Of a DNA stretch of 56,294 nt, positions 8,081 through 18,100 are shown one piece after another. The translations under genes and the position numbers were made by a program. The stretch is from an uncultured Azospirillum sp. GTDB lineage: Bacteria; Pseudomonadota; Alphaproteobacteria; Azospirillales; Azospirillaceae. The DNA is taken from contig NZ_CAMLJP010000028.1 in assembly GCF_946480385.1 (NCBI RefSeq), positions 1 to 56,294 of the forward strand, in the 5' to 3' direction. Each line of letters starts with the position of its first letter. The stretch's first letter is position 1. The notes beneath the pieces were generated by a model, which worked only from the letters and a program-made list of their open reading frames with translations, was not told where the DNA came from and ran no database searches.

Positions 8081-8109
8081 TTGTCCCCGGCGCGACACAA
8101 GGCTATGGT
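8081..8109 (+). promoter_or_regulatory. Possible sigma-70-type promoter for leuC
   Basis: TTGTCC (8081-8086) and TATGGT (8104-8109) are separated by exactly 17 bases, about 50 bases before the leuC start. Each hexamer matches four of six consensus positions. It is a reasonable candidate in GC-rich DNA, not a proven one. Confidence 0.35.
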
Positions 8110-8160
8110 GCGGCCTCCGATTGTTCTGCGCCTGTCGTACCGCGAGAGAGAGTTTTTCCG

Positions 8161-9564
8161 ATGTCCAAGCCGCGCACTCTGTTCGACAAGATTTGGGACA
8201 GCCACGTCGTGCATCGCCAGGACGACGGCACCTGCATCCTCTATATCGACCGCCATCTGGTCCATGAAGTGACCAGCCCGCAGGCGTTCGAAGGACTGCG
8301 CGTCGCCGGCCGCAAGGTGCGGCGTCCGGAAGCCACTCTCGCCGTGCCCGACCACAACGTCCCCACCACCGACCGCTCCAAGGGCATCACCGAGGAGGAA
8401 AGCCGGATCCAGGTGGAGACGCTGGACAAGAACGCCCGCGACTTCGGCGTCCGTTACTTCCCGATGGACGACGTTCGCCAGGGCATCGTGCACATCGTCG
8501 GTCCGGAACAAGGCTTCACCCTGCCCGGCGCCACCATCGTCTGCGGCGACAGCCACACCGCCACCCATGGCGCCTTCGGTGCGCTGGCCTTCGGCATCGG
8601 CACGTCGGAGGTGGAGCATGTGCTGGCCACCCAGACCCTGCTGCAGAAGCCGGCCAAGAACATGCTGATCCGCGTGGACGGCAAGGTGAATCCGGGCGTC
8701 ACCGCCAAGGACATCGTGCTGGCCATCATCGGCAAGATCGGCACCGCCGGCGGCACCGGCTACGTCATCGAATTCGCGGGCGAAGCCATCCGCGACCTGT
8801 CGATGGAAGGCCGCATGACCGTCTGCAACATGGCGATCGAAGGCGGCGCCCGCGCCGGCCTGATCGCCCCGGACGAGAAGACCTTCGCCTACGTCCAGGG
8901 CCGCGCCCTGGCCCCCAAGGCCGGCGCCTGGGAGCAGGCCGTCCAGTATTGGAAGACGCTGCCGTCGGACGAGGGTGCGGTCTATGACGCCACCGTCGTG
9001 CTGAACGCCGCCGACATCGTCCCGCAGGTCACCTGGGGCACCAGCCCGGAAGACGTGCTGCCGATCACCGCGACCGTGCCCAACCCGGCCGAGATCGCCG
9101 ATGCCGGCAAGCGCGCCGCCGTCGAGCGCTCGCTCGCCTACATGGGCCTGACCCCCGGCCAGCCGCTGACCGAGGTGAAGGTCGACACCGTCTTCATCGG
9201 CTCCTGCACCAACGGCCGCATCGAAGACCTGCGCGCCGCCGCCGAGGTGGCCAAGGGCCGCAAGGTCGCCGAGGGCGTGCGCGCCCTGGTGGTTCCCGGT
9301 TCGGGTCTGGTCAAGGAGCAGGCCGAGGAAGAGGGGCTGGACAAGATCTTCACCGAGGCCGGCTTCGAGTGGCGCGAGCCGGGCTGCTCCATGTGCCTGG
9401 CAATGAACGCCGACCGTCTGGCTCCTGGCGAGCGCAGCGCGTCGACCTCCAACCGCAACTTCGAAGGCCGTCAGGGCCGCGGCGGCCGCACCCACCTCGT
9501 CAGCCCGGCGATGGCCGTGGCGGCGGCGGTGACCGGCCATCTGGCCGACGTCCGCGCGCTGTAA
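8161..9564 (+). CDS. leuC: 3-isopropylmalate dehydratase, large subunit
   Basis: 467 residues, standard length. ATG 8161 starts [17 protein letters not shown], the usual LeuC N-terminus, after a GAGAGAGAG ribosome-binding region. With LeuD it isomerises 2-isopropylmalate to 3-isopropylmalate in leucine synthesis. The three cysteines that hold the 4Fe-4S cluster are visible: Cys349 in FIGSCTNGR, and Cys409 and Cys412 in GCSMCLAMN. Other aconitase-family signatures are [20 protein letters not shown] and [21 protein letters not shown]. The small-subunit gene leuD is not next to it; the next gene is convergent and a terminator follows, so LeuD must be encoded elsewhere. Confidence 0.97.
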   Translation: MSKPRTLFDKIWDSHVVHRQDDGTCILYIDRHLVHEVTSPQAFEGLRVAGRKVRRPEATLAVPDHNVPTTDRSKGITEEESRIQVETLDKNARDFGVRYFPMDDVRQGIVHIVGPEQGFTLPGATIVCGDSHTATHGAFGALAFGIGTSEVEHVLATQTLLQKPAKNMLIRVDGKVNPGVTAKDIVLAIIGKIGTAGGTGYVIEFAGEAIRDLSMEGRMTVCNMAIEGGARAGLIAPDEKTFAYVQGRALAPKAGAWEQAVQYWKTLPSDEGAVYDATVVLNAADIVPQVTWGTSPEDVLPITATVPNPAEIADAGKRAAVERSLAYMGLTPGQPLTEVKVDTVFIGSCTNGRIEDLRAAAEVAKGRKVAEGVRALVVPGSGLVKEQAEEEGLDKIFTEAGFEWREPGCSMCLAMNADRLAPGERSASTSNRNFEGRQGRGGRTHLVSPAMAVAAAVTGHLADVRAL

Positions 9565-9586
9565 GACTGTAAGGTAAAGTTGCTGG

Positions 9587-9627
9587 AGGGGCAGGCTCGG
9601 GGTCATCCCCCGATCCTGCCCCTTTTG
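9587..9627 (+). terminator. Intrinsic terminator of leuC
   Basis: AGGGGCAGG (9587-9595) pairs with CCTGCCCCT (9615-9623), and inside it TCGGGG pairs with CCCCGA (9608-9613), leaving one internal mismatch. A TTTT tract follows. It begins 22 bases after the leuC stop and converges with the AsmA-like gene. Confidence 0.8.
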
Positions 9628-9649
9628 CTTGGGACGGTCGCCTGACGCC

Positions 9650-12600
9650 TCAGCGCGTATGCGCCTCCGGCGGCGCCTTGGTGTCGGGCATCGGCGTGCC
9701 GTCGCCGCCCAGGAAGAACAGGTTGCGCAGGAAGCCCGGAGCCAGCACCGCCAGCGGGTTGACCGACACGTCGGGGTCGGACAGCGGTCCCTGGACGTGC
9801 CAAGTGGCGGAGAAGATGCCCTGGCCCTCGCCGCCGCTCAGGATGTCGCCCAGCAGCGGGATCTGGCCGATCAGCCGGTTCAGGCCATAGACCGGGACGA
9901 TGGTGCCCTGCAGGTTGGCGGTTTCCGTTTCCAAATCGATCTGGCCCTCCAGCGTCAGGCCGAGTGCCGAGCCCGACGTGCGCAGGTCCTTCAGGTTCAG
10001 CAGCCGGCCCTCCTTGCGGAAATCCGCGACCATGCGGCCGAAAGAGATGCCCTTCCCGCCGCCCAGCAGCTCGGCGAAGCCCGACGGCGAGATGGCGTTC
10101 AGGATGCGGGCCAGCGCCGGAACGTCGATCAGCGTGTAATCGCGGATCTCGGCCTTGCCGACGATGGCGGCATCGGCCCGCGGCTCGGCCGAGCGGCCGG
10201 TCAGGGTCAGCCGGCCGCCGCGCATGCGGTCGTTCAGATCCATCGCCTGCAGGGCGGAGCCGAGATCCTCGGCATTGATCGCAAGCTCGTAGACGCCCTG
10301 CGGACCTGGCCGCCATTTCAGCGACACGCCACCGCCTTCGCTGCGGCCGGTGAGGTCCAGCAGAGTCCAGGCGGTGGCGTTCCGCCGCATGGTTCCCGAG
10401 ACCTGCCGCAGCCGCCGTCCCTCGCCGAACACCACCGAATCAAACTTGATGGCGACGTCCAGCGGCGTCTTGCGGCCGTCGTCGGTGGGGGAGGGCGGCT
10501 TTTTGGGCGGCGGTGTGACGGCGCCCTCGCCCGACGGCGTCTTGCCGGTCAGGCCGCGGGCGTCCAGGCTGGCGCCGGTGATGGTGCCGGCGTAGCCGCC
10601 GGAGGGACCGCCCGGCTTGGCGGGAGGCAACACGGTCAGGTCGGCGCGCAGGTCGGTCTGGCCCAGCTTGAAGCTGGGGGTCTGCACCCGCGCCACCCGC
10701 TTGCCGCCGTCGGCCAGTTCCAGATTGGTGACGCTCTTCAGGCCGCCGGCGTCGATCGTCAGGTTGCTGATGCGGGTGGGGCGGTCCTTGTCGAACTCCA
10801 GCGTCAGCTTGCCGGTGCCGGGCTTGCCGGGGGGCTTGGCCCAGCCCAGCTCCTCGATCGACAGTCGGGTCTTCTCCAGGTTCAGGGTGCCGGTCAGCAG
10901 CAGCTTGTGCTTGCGGTCCACCGTGAACAGGATGTCGGCGCCGAAGGGACCCTGCACCCGGTCTTCCAGGTCGATGCCGTGGGCGCGCAGATCGTCGGCG
11001 GTGGCGTCGCCCTTCACCGCGATGCGGGTGCGCGGACCCTTGGCGGCACTGTCGAAGGACTCGTTCCAGTCGACGGTGACGGGAATGCCGTCCAGCTTGG
11101 TGGCGCCCTTGATCTGCATCGCCTTGAGGTTGAGCGCCAGCGACAGCTCGCCATCGGTGGCGTTCAGCCCGGCCGCGACCTTCTCCACCGCCACCTTGTG
11201 CAGCTTGCCGGTCACGTCCAGCTCCAGCTGCTCCACCTTCAGGTCGGCCAGCAGGGGGAAGGCGAAATGCAGCTGCGCCTCGGCGGTGCCCTGGGTGCGC
11301 TTCGGGTCCATCTCCAGCTTGGTCGGATAGCCCAGCGGCGGCATGTCGATCAGCGTCAGGATGGAGCGTACCGGACCCTGGACCGGCAGGCGGATGTCCA
11401 TCGTCTCCTTGCCGACATCCAGCCCGCCGATCACCACCTTGCCGTCGCCGATCTCGATGTCGCCGGATTTCGGGTCGGCGATCCGACCGCCCTTGGTCTG
11501 GATGGTGAAGGTCTTGCCATCGGTCGTCGCCTCCAGCCCGGCGCCGGTCACCGGCGTCAGGTCGTGGAAATAGCGGACGCTGATGTCCCCCCCGGCCATG
11601 GTGGCTAGGAAGTGCGTCTGCTCGGGCGGCCCCGACCCATCGAGTGGTATCGAGAGGCCCACCTCCGCCCGCGCCTCCGTCACCGTCCCGTGCGACAGGT
11701 TCCGGGTCACCCATTCCCGTGCGTTGGGACCGGCGACGGTGGGCCAATAGCGGTGCAACTCGTCCAGCGCGACGCCGCGGGCCGTCGCCTGCGCCTCCAC
11801 CGCCATGCGGTCGCCCTGGCGGAGCGCGGTGCCGCTGGCCTCGACCTTCGGCTGCGGCCCGCCGGTTTCGCCCAGCACCGCGCTCAGCCCGTCCAGTTCG
11901 ATGCGGTCGCGGTCGCCATGCAGGCGCAGCCGGGCCGACTCGATCGGCACCGGCCCTTCGAACAGCTCCGGCCGGATCAGCTGGCCGCGCCCGGCGGTGA
12001 TGTCGGCCTTGCCGCCGGTCGGCTGCAGCGACGGGTCGAAGGCGACCTCCACCGTTCCCGACAGCGGCAGGTCGGCGGCCTTCAGCGGCGCCAGCCGTGG
12101 GGCGAGGCCGGCGACGGCGGCGGGGGTGAAGCCGGTCAGCCTTGCGGTCGCCTGGCCGTCCTTGTCCGGCCCCTGACGTCCCGACAGCTCCAGCCCGGCG
12201 GTCCGGCCGCCGGCGGTTAGCGACAGGCTGGCCCGGAGGTCGCGCTTGCCGTCGGTTTCCACCAGTTCGCCCCGGCCGCTCAGGCCCAGCAGCTCGCCGC
12301 CCTCCGCCGCTGCCAGCGACAGATCGTCGATCCGCAGCCGCCGGCGCGGCACGTCCAGGCTGCCGCGCAGCTCCAGGCTCCGCACCGCGACCGGCTCCGG
12401 CCGCAGGGTGGCGGGCAGGGCGACGCTGCCGCTGCCGCCGCGCAGGTCCAGGTCGACCGTCATCGGTTCGAAGCGCGGGTCGAGCCGCGCCGAGACCGTG
12501 CCGGACAGCGGCAGCTTCACCGCCGACAGCGGCGCCAGTGCCGGCCCGACCTCCGCCAGTGCCGCCGGCTCCAGCCCGTCGACGGACAGGGTCAGGTCGG

Positions 12601-13363
12601 TGGTGGCGTCGGCGATGTTGTAATGGCCGGCGGCGGCGACAGTGACCGCTTGTGGCGCCTCCGGTCCGCCGCCGTTGCCCAAATCCAGTGTGACGCGGGC
12701 GCGGCCCTGGGCGCCCTGGGAGTCGCGGGTCAGAACGACGTCGGCGCGCGTGGCGTGCCAGGACAGATTGAGCATGCGGTTCTCGACCCGCAGGTCGGCA
12801 CCCACCACCGACAGGCGGCGCAGCAGACCCAGCGGCCGGTCGATGTCGGGCGGGCGGCGCAGGCTGTCCAGCGCCTCGTCCATCAGGTCGGGGCCGGTAT
12901 TCTCGGACCTGCCGGCGGACTCGGCGTCGGCCCGCACGTCGAAGGCGAGGCTGCCGTCGGCGCGGCGCAGCACGGTCAGGCGCGGCCGCACCAGATCCAG
13001 GCGCGTCGGCGACAGCGTGCCGCGGAACAGCGCGGGGATGGAGAAGCCGATGCCCATCTCCGGCACCGCGGCCAGTTCCGCGTTATCGGCGTTCAGCGCC
13101 TGCACCCGGCGGGCGCGCAGGTCGAGACGGCGGCCGGGACCCTCAAGCCCGTCCTCGTCCTCCAGCGACAACACCAGTTCGCCGATGTCGACGTGGAACC
13201 GGCCGTCGCGGTCGCTCAGCGCCCGTTCGACATAGGGGATCAGCGGGTCGAGAGCGACCGGCCCCTGCGCCAGCCGCCACGCGAACAGCCCGCCGGCGGC
13301 AAGCGCCACGGCGCCAACCCCGGTCAGCGTCAGACCGAGGATTTTCGCGGTGCGGCGGATCAT
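9650..13363 (-). CDS. Large AsmA/YhdP-like envelope protein
   Basis: 1237 residues. Residues about 8-30 form a single N-terminal membrane anchor (LGLTLTGVGAVALAAGGLF). The rest is predicted periplasmic, rich in beta-strand repeats such as VEASGTALRQGDRMAVEAQA. The first part resembles DUF3971 and the last ~250 residues the AsmA-like C-terminal region: LLDLTGRSEGGGVSLKWRPG, LGLTLEGQIDLETETANLQG, and the closing DILSGGEGQGIFSATWHVQG. Proteins of this AsmA/TamB/YhdP clan form long hydrophobic grooves between the inner and outer membranes and help move phospholipid to the outer membrane. This gene is divergent from glnE across about 100 bases. The family call is good; the exact role in this organism is inference. 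Confidence 0.87.
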   Translation of the reverse strand: MIRRTAKILGLTLTGVGAVALAAGGLFAWRLAQGPVALDPLIPYVERALSDRDGRFHVDIGELVLSLEDEDGLEGPGRRLDLRARRVQALNADNAELAAVPEMGIGFSIPALFRGTLSPTRLDLVRPRLTVLRRADGSLAFDVRADAESAGRSENTGPDLMDEALDSLRRPPDIDRPLGLLRRLSVVGADLRVENRMLNLSWHATRADVVLTRDSQGAQGRARVTLDLGNGGGPEAPQAVTVAAAGHYNIADATTDLTLSVDGLEPAALAEVGPALAPLSAVKLPLSGTVSARLDPRFEPMTVDLDLRGGSGSVALPATLRPEPVAVRSLELRGSLDVPRRRLRIDDLSLAAAEGGELLGLSGRGELVETDGKRDLRASLSLTAGGRTAGLELSGRQGPDKDGQATARLTGFTPAAVAGLAPRLAPLKAADLPLSGTVEVAFDPSLQPTGGKADITAGRGQLIRPELFEGPVPIESARLRLHGDRDRIELDGLSAVLGETGGPQPKVEASGTALRQGDRMAVEAQATARGVALDELHRYWPTVAGPNAREWVTRNLSHGTVTEARAEVGLSIPLDGSGPPEQTHFLATMAGGDISVRYFHDLTPVTGAGLEATTDGKTFTIQTKGGRIADPKSGDIEIGDGKVVIGGLDVGKETMDIRLPVQGPVRSILTLIDMPPLGYPTKLEMDPKRTQGTAEAQLHFAFPLLADLKVEQLELDVTGKLHKVAVEKVAAGLNATDGELSLALNLKAMQIKGATKLDGIPVTVDWNESFDSAAKGPRTRIAVKGDATADDLRAHGIDLEDRVQGPFGADILFTVDRKHKLLLTGTLNLEKTRLSIEELGWAKPPGKPGTGKLTLEFDKDRPTRISNLTIDAGGLKSVTNLELADGGKRVARVQTPSFKLGQTDLRADLTVLPPAKPGGPSGGYAGTITGASLDARGLTGKTPSGEGAVTPPPKKPPSPTDDGRKTPLDVAIKFDSVVFGEGRRLRQVSGTMRRNATAWTLLDLTGRSEGGGVSLKWRPGPQGVYELAINAEDLGSALQAMDLNDRMRGGRLTLTGRSAEPRADAAIVGKAEIRDYTLIDVPALARILNAISPSGFAELLGGGKGISFGRMVADFRKEGRLLNLKDLRTSGSALGLTLEGQIDLETETANLQGTIVPVYGLNRLIGQIPLLGDILSGGEGQGIFSATWHVQGPLSDPDVSVNPLAVLAPGFLRNLFFLGGDGTPMPDTKAPPEAHTR

Positions 13364-13462
13364 CGGCTACCGTCGGAAAAAGAAGGGGAATCGGTCCGAT
13401 TGACCTTCACGCCCGACACGTGCAGCTTTCTGCCCATGATTTGAGCAGGAAAGACGGTTGCC

Positions 13463-16400
13463 ATGCCCAGCCCCATCGCGTTCTCAAGCCCCTTGCCGAA
13501 GCCCTTCGACACCGCGCAGGCGGCGCTGGGGATGGAGCGCTGGCGCCAGCAGGCCGCCGCGGCGGAGCCGGAGACCCGCGCGTGGGCGGAAGCCTTCGCC
13601 GATTCAGGACCCGGCCGGGCGCTGATCGAGGCGGTGTGCGGCAACAGCCCGTATCTCGGCCATATCCTGACGCGGGAGCTGCCCTTCGTCGCCCGGACGG
13701 TGCAGGACGGGTTCGACGACACCTTCGCCACCCTGATCGCCTCGCTCCATGCCGAGCATGGCGAGGAAAAGTCGATGGACCGGCTGATGGCGGGATTGCG
13801 GGTGGCAAAAAGGCGGGCGGCGCTGCTGATCGCGCTGGCCGACATCGCGGGCGCGTGGCCGCTGTTCCGCGTCACCGGCGCCCTGTCGGAACTGGCGGAG
13901 ACGGGGGTCCAGCTGGCCGCGAATTTCCTGCTGCGCCGCGCCGGAGAGGCGGGGACGCTGACGCTGCCGGATCCGCAGCGACCGTGGGTCGGTTCGGGCC
14001 TGATCGTGTTGGGCATGGGTAAGCTTGGCGGGCGCGAACTCAACTATTCCAGCGACATCGACCTGATCGTCCTGTACGACGACGCTGTTGTGCAGACGCC
14101 CCAGCCGGACAACCTCGCGCGAACCTTCATCAGGCTCGCACGCGATCTTGTCCGCATTATGGATGAACGGACCAAGGACGGCTACGTCTTCCGCACCGAC
14201 CTTCGGCTTAGGCCGGATCCCGGCGCCACGCCGCTGGCGGTGTCCGTGTCGGCGGCCGAAATTTATTACGGCAGCGTCGGCCAGAACTGGGAACGCGCGG
14301 CGATGATCAAGGCCCGCCCCATCGCCGGCGATCCGGAGGCGGGTGCCTCCTTCATCCGTTTCCTTGAGCCCTTCGTCTGGCGCCGCAACCTGGACTTCGC
14401 CGCCATCCAGGACATCCATTCGATCAAGCGCCAGATCAACGCCCACAAGGGCCACCGCGAGGTGACGGTCAACGGCCACGACATCAAGGTCGGCCGCGGC
14501 GGCATCCGCGAAATCGAATTCTTCGCCCAGACCCAGCAGCTGATCTTCGGCGGGCGCGACCCGCGCGTGCGCATCGCCCCGACGCTGATGGCGAACGAGG
14601 CGCTGCGCGACGTCGGCCGTGTGCCGCCGCAGACGGTGGAGGAGCTTGCCGGGGCCTATCATTTCCTGCGCCGTGTCGAACATCGCATCCAGATGATCGA
14701 CGACCAGCAGACCCACCGTATTCCCGCCGACGATGCCGGGGTGGCGCATCTGGCGACCTTCCTCGGCTATGACGACCCCACCGCCTTCCGGGCGGAGCTG
14801 CTGGCGACGCTGGGGCAGGTCGAGGACCGCTATGCCGAACTGTTCGAGGAGGCGCCGTCGCTGTCGGGACCGGGCAATCTGGTCTTCACCGGCACCGACC
14901 CCGACCCCGGCACGGTGGAAACGCTGAAGGGCATGGGCTTCGCCGATCCGGCGCGGGTCATCAACGTGGTGTCGGCCTGGCACCGCGGCCGTTACCGCGC
15001 CACCCGGTCGGGACGCGCGCGGGAGCTGCTGACCGAGATGACGCCGGCCCTGCTGAGCGCGCTGGCCAAGACGCCGGCCCCCGATTCGGCGCTGATGAAC
15101 TTCGACGACTTCCTGGGGAAGCTGCCGGCCGGCGTCGGGCTGTTCTCCCTGTTCGTCGCCAATCCCTGGCTCTTGGAGCTGGTGGCGGAGATCATGGGCA
15201 TCGCGCCGCAGATGGCGAAGACGCTGTCGCGCAACCCGTCGCTGCTCGACGCCGTGCTGTCGCCGGACTTCTTCGATCCGTTGCCGGGCAAGGCGGACGG
15301 GCTGGCCGACGACCATGCCCGGGTGATGGCGCCGGCCCGCGACTTCGAGGATGCGCTGACGCTGGCCCGGCGCTGGACCAACGACCAGCGCTTCCGCGCC
15401 GGGGTGCATATCCTGCGCGGCATCACCGACGGCGACCGCTGCGGCGCCTTCCTGGCCGATCTGGCCGACATCGTCGTCCCCGATCTCGCCCGCCGGGTGG
15501 AGGAGGAGTTCGCCCAGCGCCATGGCCGCATCCCCGGCGGCGCCTGGGTGGTGGTGGCGATGGGCAAGCTGGGCAGCCGGCAGCTGACCATCACGTCCGA
15601 CATCGACCTGATCGTCATCTACGACGTGGCGCCCGGTGAAGGGCCGCGCTTGTCCGACGGCAGCAAGCCGCTGTCGCCCAACGAGTATTACATCAAGCTG
15701 ACCCAGCGCCTGACCAACGCCATCACCGCGCCGATGGGCGACGGCCGGCTCTACGAGGTCGACATGCGGCTGCGCCCGTCAGGCAATGCCGGACCGCTGG
15801 CCACCTCGCTGGACGCCTTTGTCAAGTATCAGGCCACCGACGCCTGGACCTGGGAGCATATGGCCCTGACCCGCGCCCGCGTGATCGGCGGCGATCCGGA
15901 GTTGGGGGACCGCGTGTCGGCGGCGATCCGGTCGGTGCTGACCGCGCCGCGCGATGCCGACCGGCTGCTGTGGGACGTTTCCGACATGCGGCGGCGAATT
16001 GAGAAAGAGTTCGGGACGACCAACGTCTGGAACGTCAAATACGCCCGCGGCGGCCTGATCGACATCGAGTTCATCGCCCAGTACCTGCAACTGCGCTTCG
16101 GCCACGAGCGGCCGGACATCCTGCACATCGGCACCGCCAAGGCGCTGCGATGCGCCGCCCGGACGGGGGCGCTGGACCTGGCGGTGGCGGAGGAGCTGGA
16201 AACGACGGTGCGGCTGTGGCGGCGGGTGCAGGGCTTCCTGCGGCTGACCACCGCCGGGGTGCTCGACCCCAATCAGGTGTCGCCCAGCCTGCTGGCCGGC
16301 CTGGTCCGCGCCGCCTTTCCTGACGAGCGTGAGCCTGGCACTGTTGACTTCCCGGAACTGGACCACAGAATCCGTGCCGTTGCCGCCCGCGCCCATGGCC

Positions 16401-16471
16401 ATTTCAAGGCCCTGGTCGAGGAACCGGCGGGCCGTCTGGCCCCACCCAACACCGCCACGCCTCCGGCCTGA
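13463..16471 (+). CDS. glnE: Bifunctional glutamine synthetase adenylyltransferase/deadenylase
   Basis: 1002 residues with the expected duplicated architecture. The N-terminal nucleotidyltransferase (de-adenylylase) has GMGKLGGRELNYSSDIDLIV near residue 183; the C-terminal adenylylase has AMGKLGSRQLTITSDIDLIV near residue 698. Each is followed by its helical GlnD-UR-UTase-like domain. The enzyme adds AMP to, or removes AMP from, glutamine synthetase in response to PII protein and glutamine, setting nitrogen assimilation. The ATG start at 13463 fits the family. Downstream bcp follows after 44 bases and may be co-transcribed. Such tight GS control is important in nitrogen-fixing alphaproteobacteria, though no nif genes are seen here. 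Confidence 0.97.
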   Translation: MPSPIAFSSPLPKPFDTAQAALGMERWRQQAAAAEPETRAWAEAFADSGPGRALIEAVCGNSPYLGHILTRELPFVARTVQDGFDDTFATLIASLHAEHGEEKSMDRLMAGLRVAKRRAALLIALADIAGAWPLFRVTGALSELAETGVQLAANFLLRRAGEAGTLTLPDPQRPWVGSGLIVLGMGKLGGRELNYSSDIDLIVLYDDAVVQTPQPDNLARTFIRLARDLVRIMDERTKDGYVFRTDLRLRPDPGATPLAVSVSAAEIYYGSVGQNWERAAMIKARPIAGDPEAGASFIRFLEPFVWRRNLDFAAIQDIHSIKRQINAHKGHREVTVNGHDIKVGRGGIREIEFFAQTQQLIFGGRDPRVRIAPTLMANEALRDVGRVPPQTVEELAGAYHFLRRVEHRIQMIDDQQTHRIPADDAGVAHLATFLGYDDPTAFRAELLATLGQVEDRYAELFEEAPSLSGPGNLVFTGTDPDPGTVETLKGMGFADPARVINVVSAWHRGRYRATRSGRARELLTEMTPALLSALAKTPAPDSALMNFDDFLGKLPAGVGLFSLFVANPWLLELVAEIMGIAPQMAKTLSRNPSLLDAVLSPDFFDPLPGKADGLADDHARVMAPARDFEDALTLARRWTNDQRFRAGVHILRGITDGDRCGAFLADLADIVVPDLARRVEEEFAQRHGRIPGGAWVVVAMGKLGSRQLTITSDIDLIVIYDVAPGEGPRLSDGSKPLSPNEYYIKLTQRLTNAITAPMGDGRLYEVDMRLRPSGNAGPLATSLDAFVKYQATDAWTWEHMALTRARVIGGDPELGDRVSAAIRSVLTAPRDADRLLWDVSDMRRRIEKEFGTTNVWNVKYARGGLIDIEFIAQYLQLRFGHERPDILHIGTAKALRCAARTGALDLAVAEELETTVRLWRRVQGFLRLTTAGVLDPNQVSPSLLAGLVRAAFPDEREPGTVDFPELDHRIRAVAARAHGHFKALVEEPAGRLAPPNTATPPA

Positions 16472-16515
16472 GGGCTCAGTTCCCCGCCGGCAAGAAGAAG
16501 GATCGTCAAGCAGCC

Positions 16516-16980
16516 ATGACCGTAGACGTCGGATCGCCCGCCCCGGATTTCACCATGCCGACCGACGGCGGGGGCAGCGTCACGCTGTCGGCCCTGCGCG
16601 GCAAGCCGGTGGTGCTGTATTTCTACCCGAAGGACGACACGTCGGGCTGCACGTCGGAGGCTTGCGGCTTCCGCGACCAACTGCCCGACTTTTCCGCCGT
16701 GGATGCGGTGGTGATCGGCGTCTCCAAGGACAGCGTCGCCAGCCACGACAAGTTCAAGGCCAAGCACGAGCTGACCTTCACCCTGGCCTCGGACACCGAC
16801 GGCGCCGTTTGCGAAGCCTATGGCACCTGGGTTGAAAAGAGCATGTACGGGCGCAAATACATGGGTATCGACCGCGCCACCTTCCTGATCGACAAGGACG
16901 GCATCGTCCGCAACGTCTGGCGCAAGGTGAAGGTCACCGGCCATGTCGCCGCGGTGCTGAAGGCCGTGCAGGCGCTGTAA
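16516..16980 (+). CDS. bcp: Thioredoxin-dependent thiol peroxidase (bacterioferritin comigratory protein)
   Basis: 154 residues, typical of the Bcp/PrxQ peroxiredoxins that reduce H2O2 and organic hydroperoxides in the cytosol using thioredoxin. The motif YFYPKDDTSGCTSEACGF carries the peroxidatic Cys45 and the resolving Cys50 five residues on, the classic PrxQ arrangement. GVSKDSVASHDKFKAKHELT and RATFLIDKDGIVRNVW complete the thioredoxin fold. It lies 44 bases after glnE on the same strand, and a small hairpin with a T run follows. Usual family members have Pro before the Gly-Cys; here it is Ser, a minor change. Confidence 0.96.
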   Translation: MTVDVGSPAPDFTMPTDGGGSVTLSALRGKPVVLYFYPKDDTSGCTSEACGFRDQLPDFSAVDAVVIGVSKDSVASHDKFKAKHELTFTLASDTDGAVCEAYGTWVEKSMYGRKYMGIDRATFLIDKDGIVRNVWRKVKVTGHVAAVLKAVQAL

Positions 16981-16981
16981 C

Positions 16982-17009
16982 CTCCAACGGGAAGGTGGAG
17001 CGCCTTTTT
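16982..17009 (+). terminator. Weak intrinsic terminator after bcp
   Basis: CTCCA (16982-16986) pairs with TGGAG (16996-17000), extendable with one mismatch, and TTTTT follows at 17005-17009. It starts two bases after the bcp stop. The stem is short. Confidence 0.45.
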
Positions 17010-17196
17010 CTCCCGGTATGAACCGGAGGGGACGGGCGTTCCGCCGACCCGGCTATTCCCCCGGCGTGTGGACTTACGCCCGAAGGGTATTTTTAGAATC
17101 GCCCCAAACAAGCCTACACTTCGTGCATTCCGGCATCAGAGGCCGCGCAACCCACCGCGGTTTTGGTCCTTCGGCTGCCCCAGGGATGCACACGCC

Positions 17197-18060
17197 ATGA
17201 ACGTTGCGAACATTGCCCGGCGCCTCGTCGCCGGAGAGCTTCACTATGCGCTGGGCCGGTTCGAATCGGTGCGGCGCGGCTACAGTGCTCTGCGCCGTCT
17301 GTCCCCCCGGTCGCGCCAGCGGGCGCCGGCCGGCCCGCCCATATCGCTGCCTCCGCTTCCAATCAGCCTGTTCACCGGCCAGACCATCGACCGCGCGCTG
17401 GCCGACCTGCGGCGCGACTCGATCGCCCTCGGTTTCGATCTGCCCTGGACGATGGTGGAGGAGATGGTGGAGTTCGCCACACACTCCCCCCTGCAGCGGC
17501 GGCTGCGCGACGACCGCGTGTTCTATCGCCACAATGTCCGCAAGGGCCGGCTGGAGGATGGGTCGCCGGCGGTGATGGGCATCGTCCCCGATCCGCTGGA
17601 CTGCCCGGCGGTGCGCCGGGTCTGCCGGGATCCGCTGCTGATGCAATGTGCCGGGGCGTTCCTGGGCTTTCCCGCCACCAAGATCATCCCGCGCCTGTTC
17701 TGGAGCTTCGTCACCGACGCCACCGACGACGAGCGCCGGCAACTGGGCCAGACCATCGACTGGCATTACGACGTCCACGACTTCCATTTCTGCTCGGCGC
17801 AATTCTACCTGACCGATGTCGGCCCCGGTTCCGGGGAGCATGCGCTCGTCCGCGGCAGCCATCACGGCAAGTCGCTGCGCATGCTGCTGGGGTCCGCCAA
17901 CGCCCGCGACGAGGAGCTGTTCACCCGCTTCGCCCGCGACCGCATCCTGGTGGTGGAGGGGCCGGCCGGCACCGGCTTCCTGGAGGACACCTCCTGCTAC
18001 CACCGCGCCACCCCGCCGGCCAGCCGCGAGCGGCTGATGCTGCAGCTCTGGATCAGCTGA
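17197..18060 (+). CDS. Phytanoyl-CoA dioxygenase (PhyH)-like protein
   Basis: 287 residues from ATG 17197 (MNVANIARRLV); upstream in-frame Mets lack a ribosome-binding site. The core, residues about 115-285, resembles PhyH-type Fe(II)/2-oxoglutarate dioxygenases. The proximal pair is visible in TIDWHYDVHDFHFC (His-x-Asp spaced as in the facial triad). A distal His lies in SCYHRATPPASRERLMLQLW, where the Arg downstream suits 2-oxoglutarate binding. AQFYLTDVGPGSGEHALVRGSHH supports the fold. The substrate is unknown: PhyH proteins act on fatty acyl chains, ectoine, small metabolites or antibiotics. The gene precedes anmK on the same strand with a 40-base gap. Confidence 0.75.
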   Translation: MNVANIARRLVAGELHYALGRFESVRRGYSALRRLSPRSRQRAPAGPPISLPPLPISLFTGQTIDRALADLRRDSIALGFDLPWTMVEEMVEFATHSPLQRRLRDDRVFYRHNVRKGRLEDGSPAVMGIVPDPLDCPAVRRVCRDPLLMQCAGAFLGFPATKIIPRLFWSFVTDATDDERRQLGQTIDWHYDVHDFHFCSAQFYLTDVGPGSGEHALVRGSHHGKSLRMLLGSANARDEELFTRFARDRILVVEGPAGTGFLEDTSCYHRATPPASRERLMLQLWIS

Positions 18061-18100
18061 GCTAGACTGCTCCGCATCGTCACAGCGGATTGCGGATCGG

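Noticed and set aside
13604..15523. 639-codon minus-strand frame inside glnE
   Set aside because: A GC-rich shadow of glnE with no recognisable domain.
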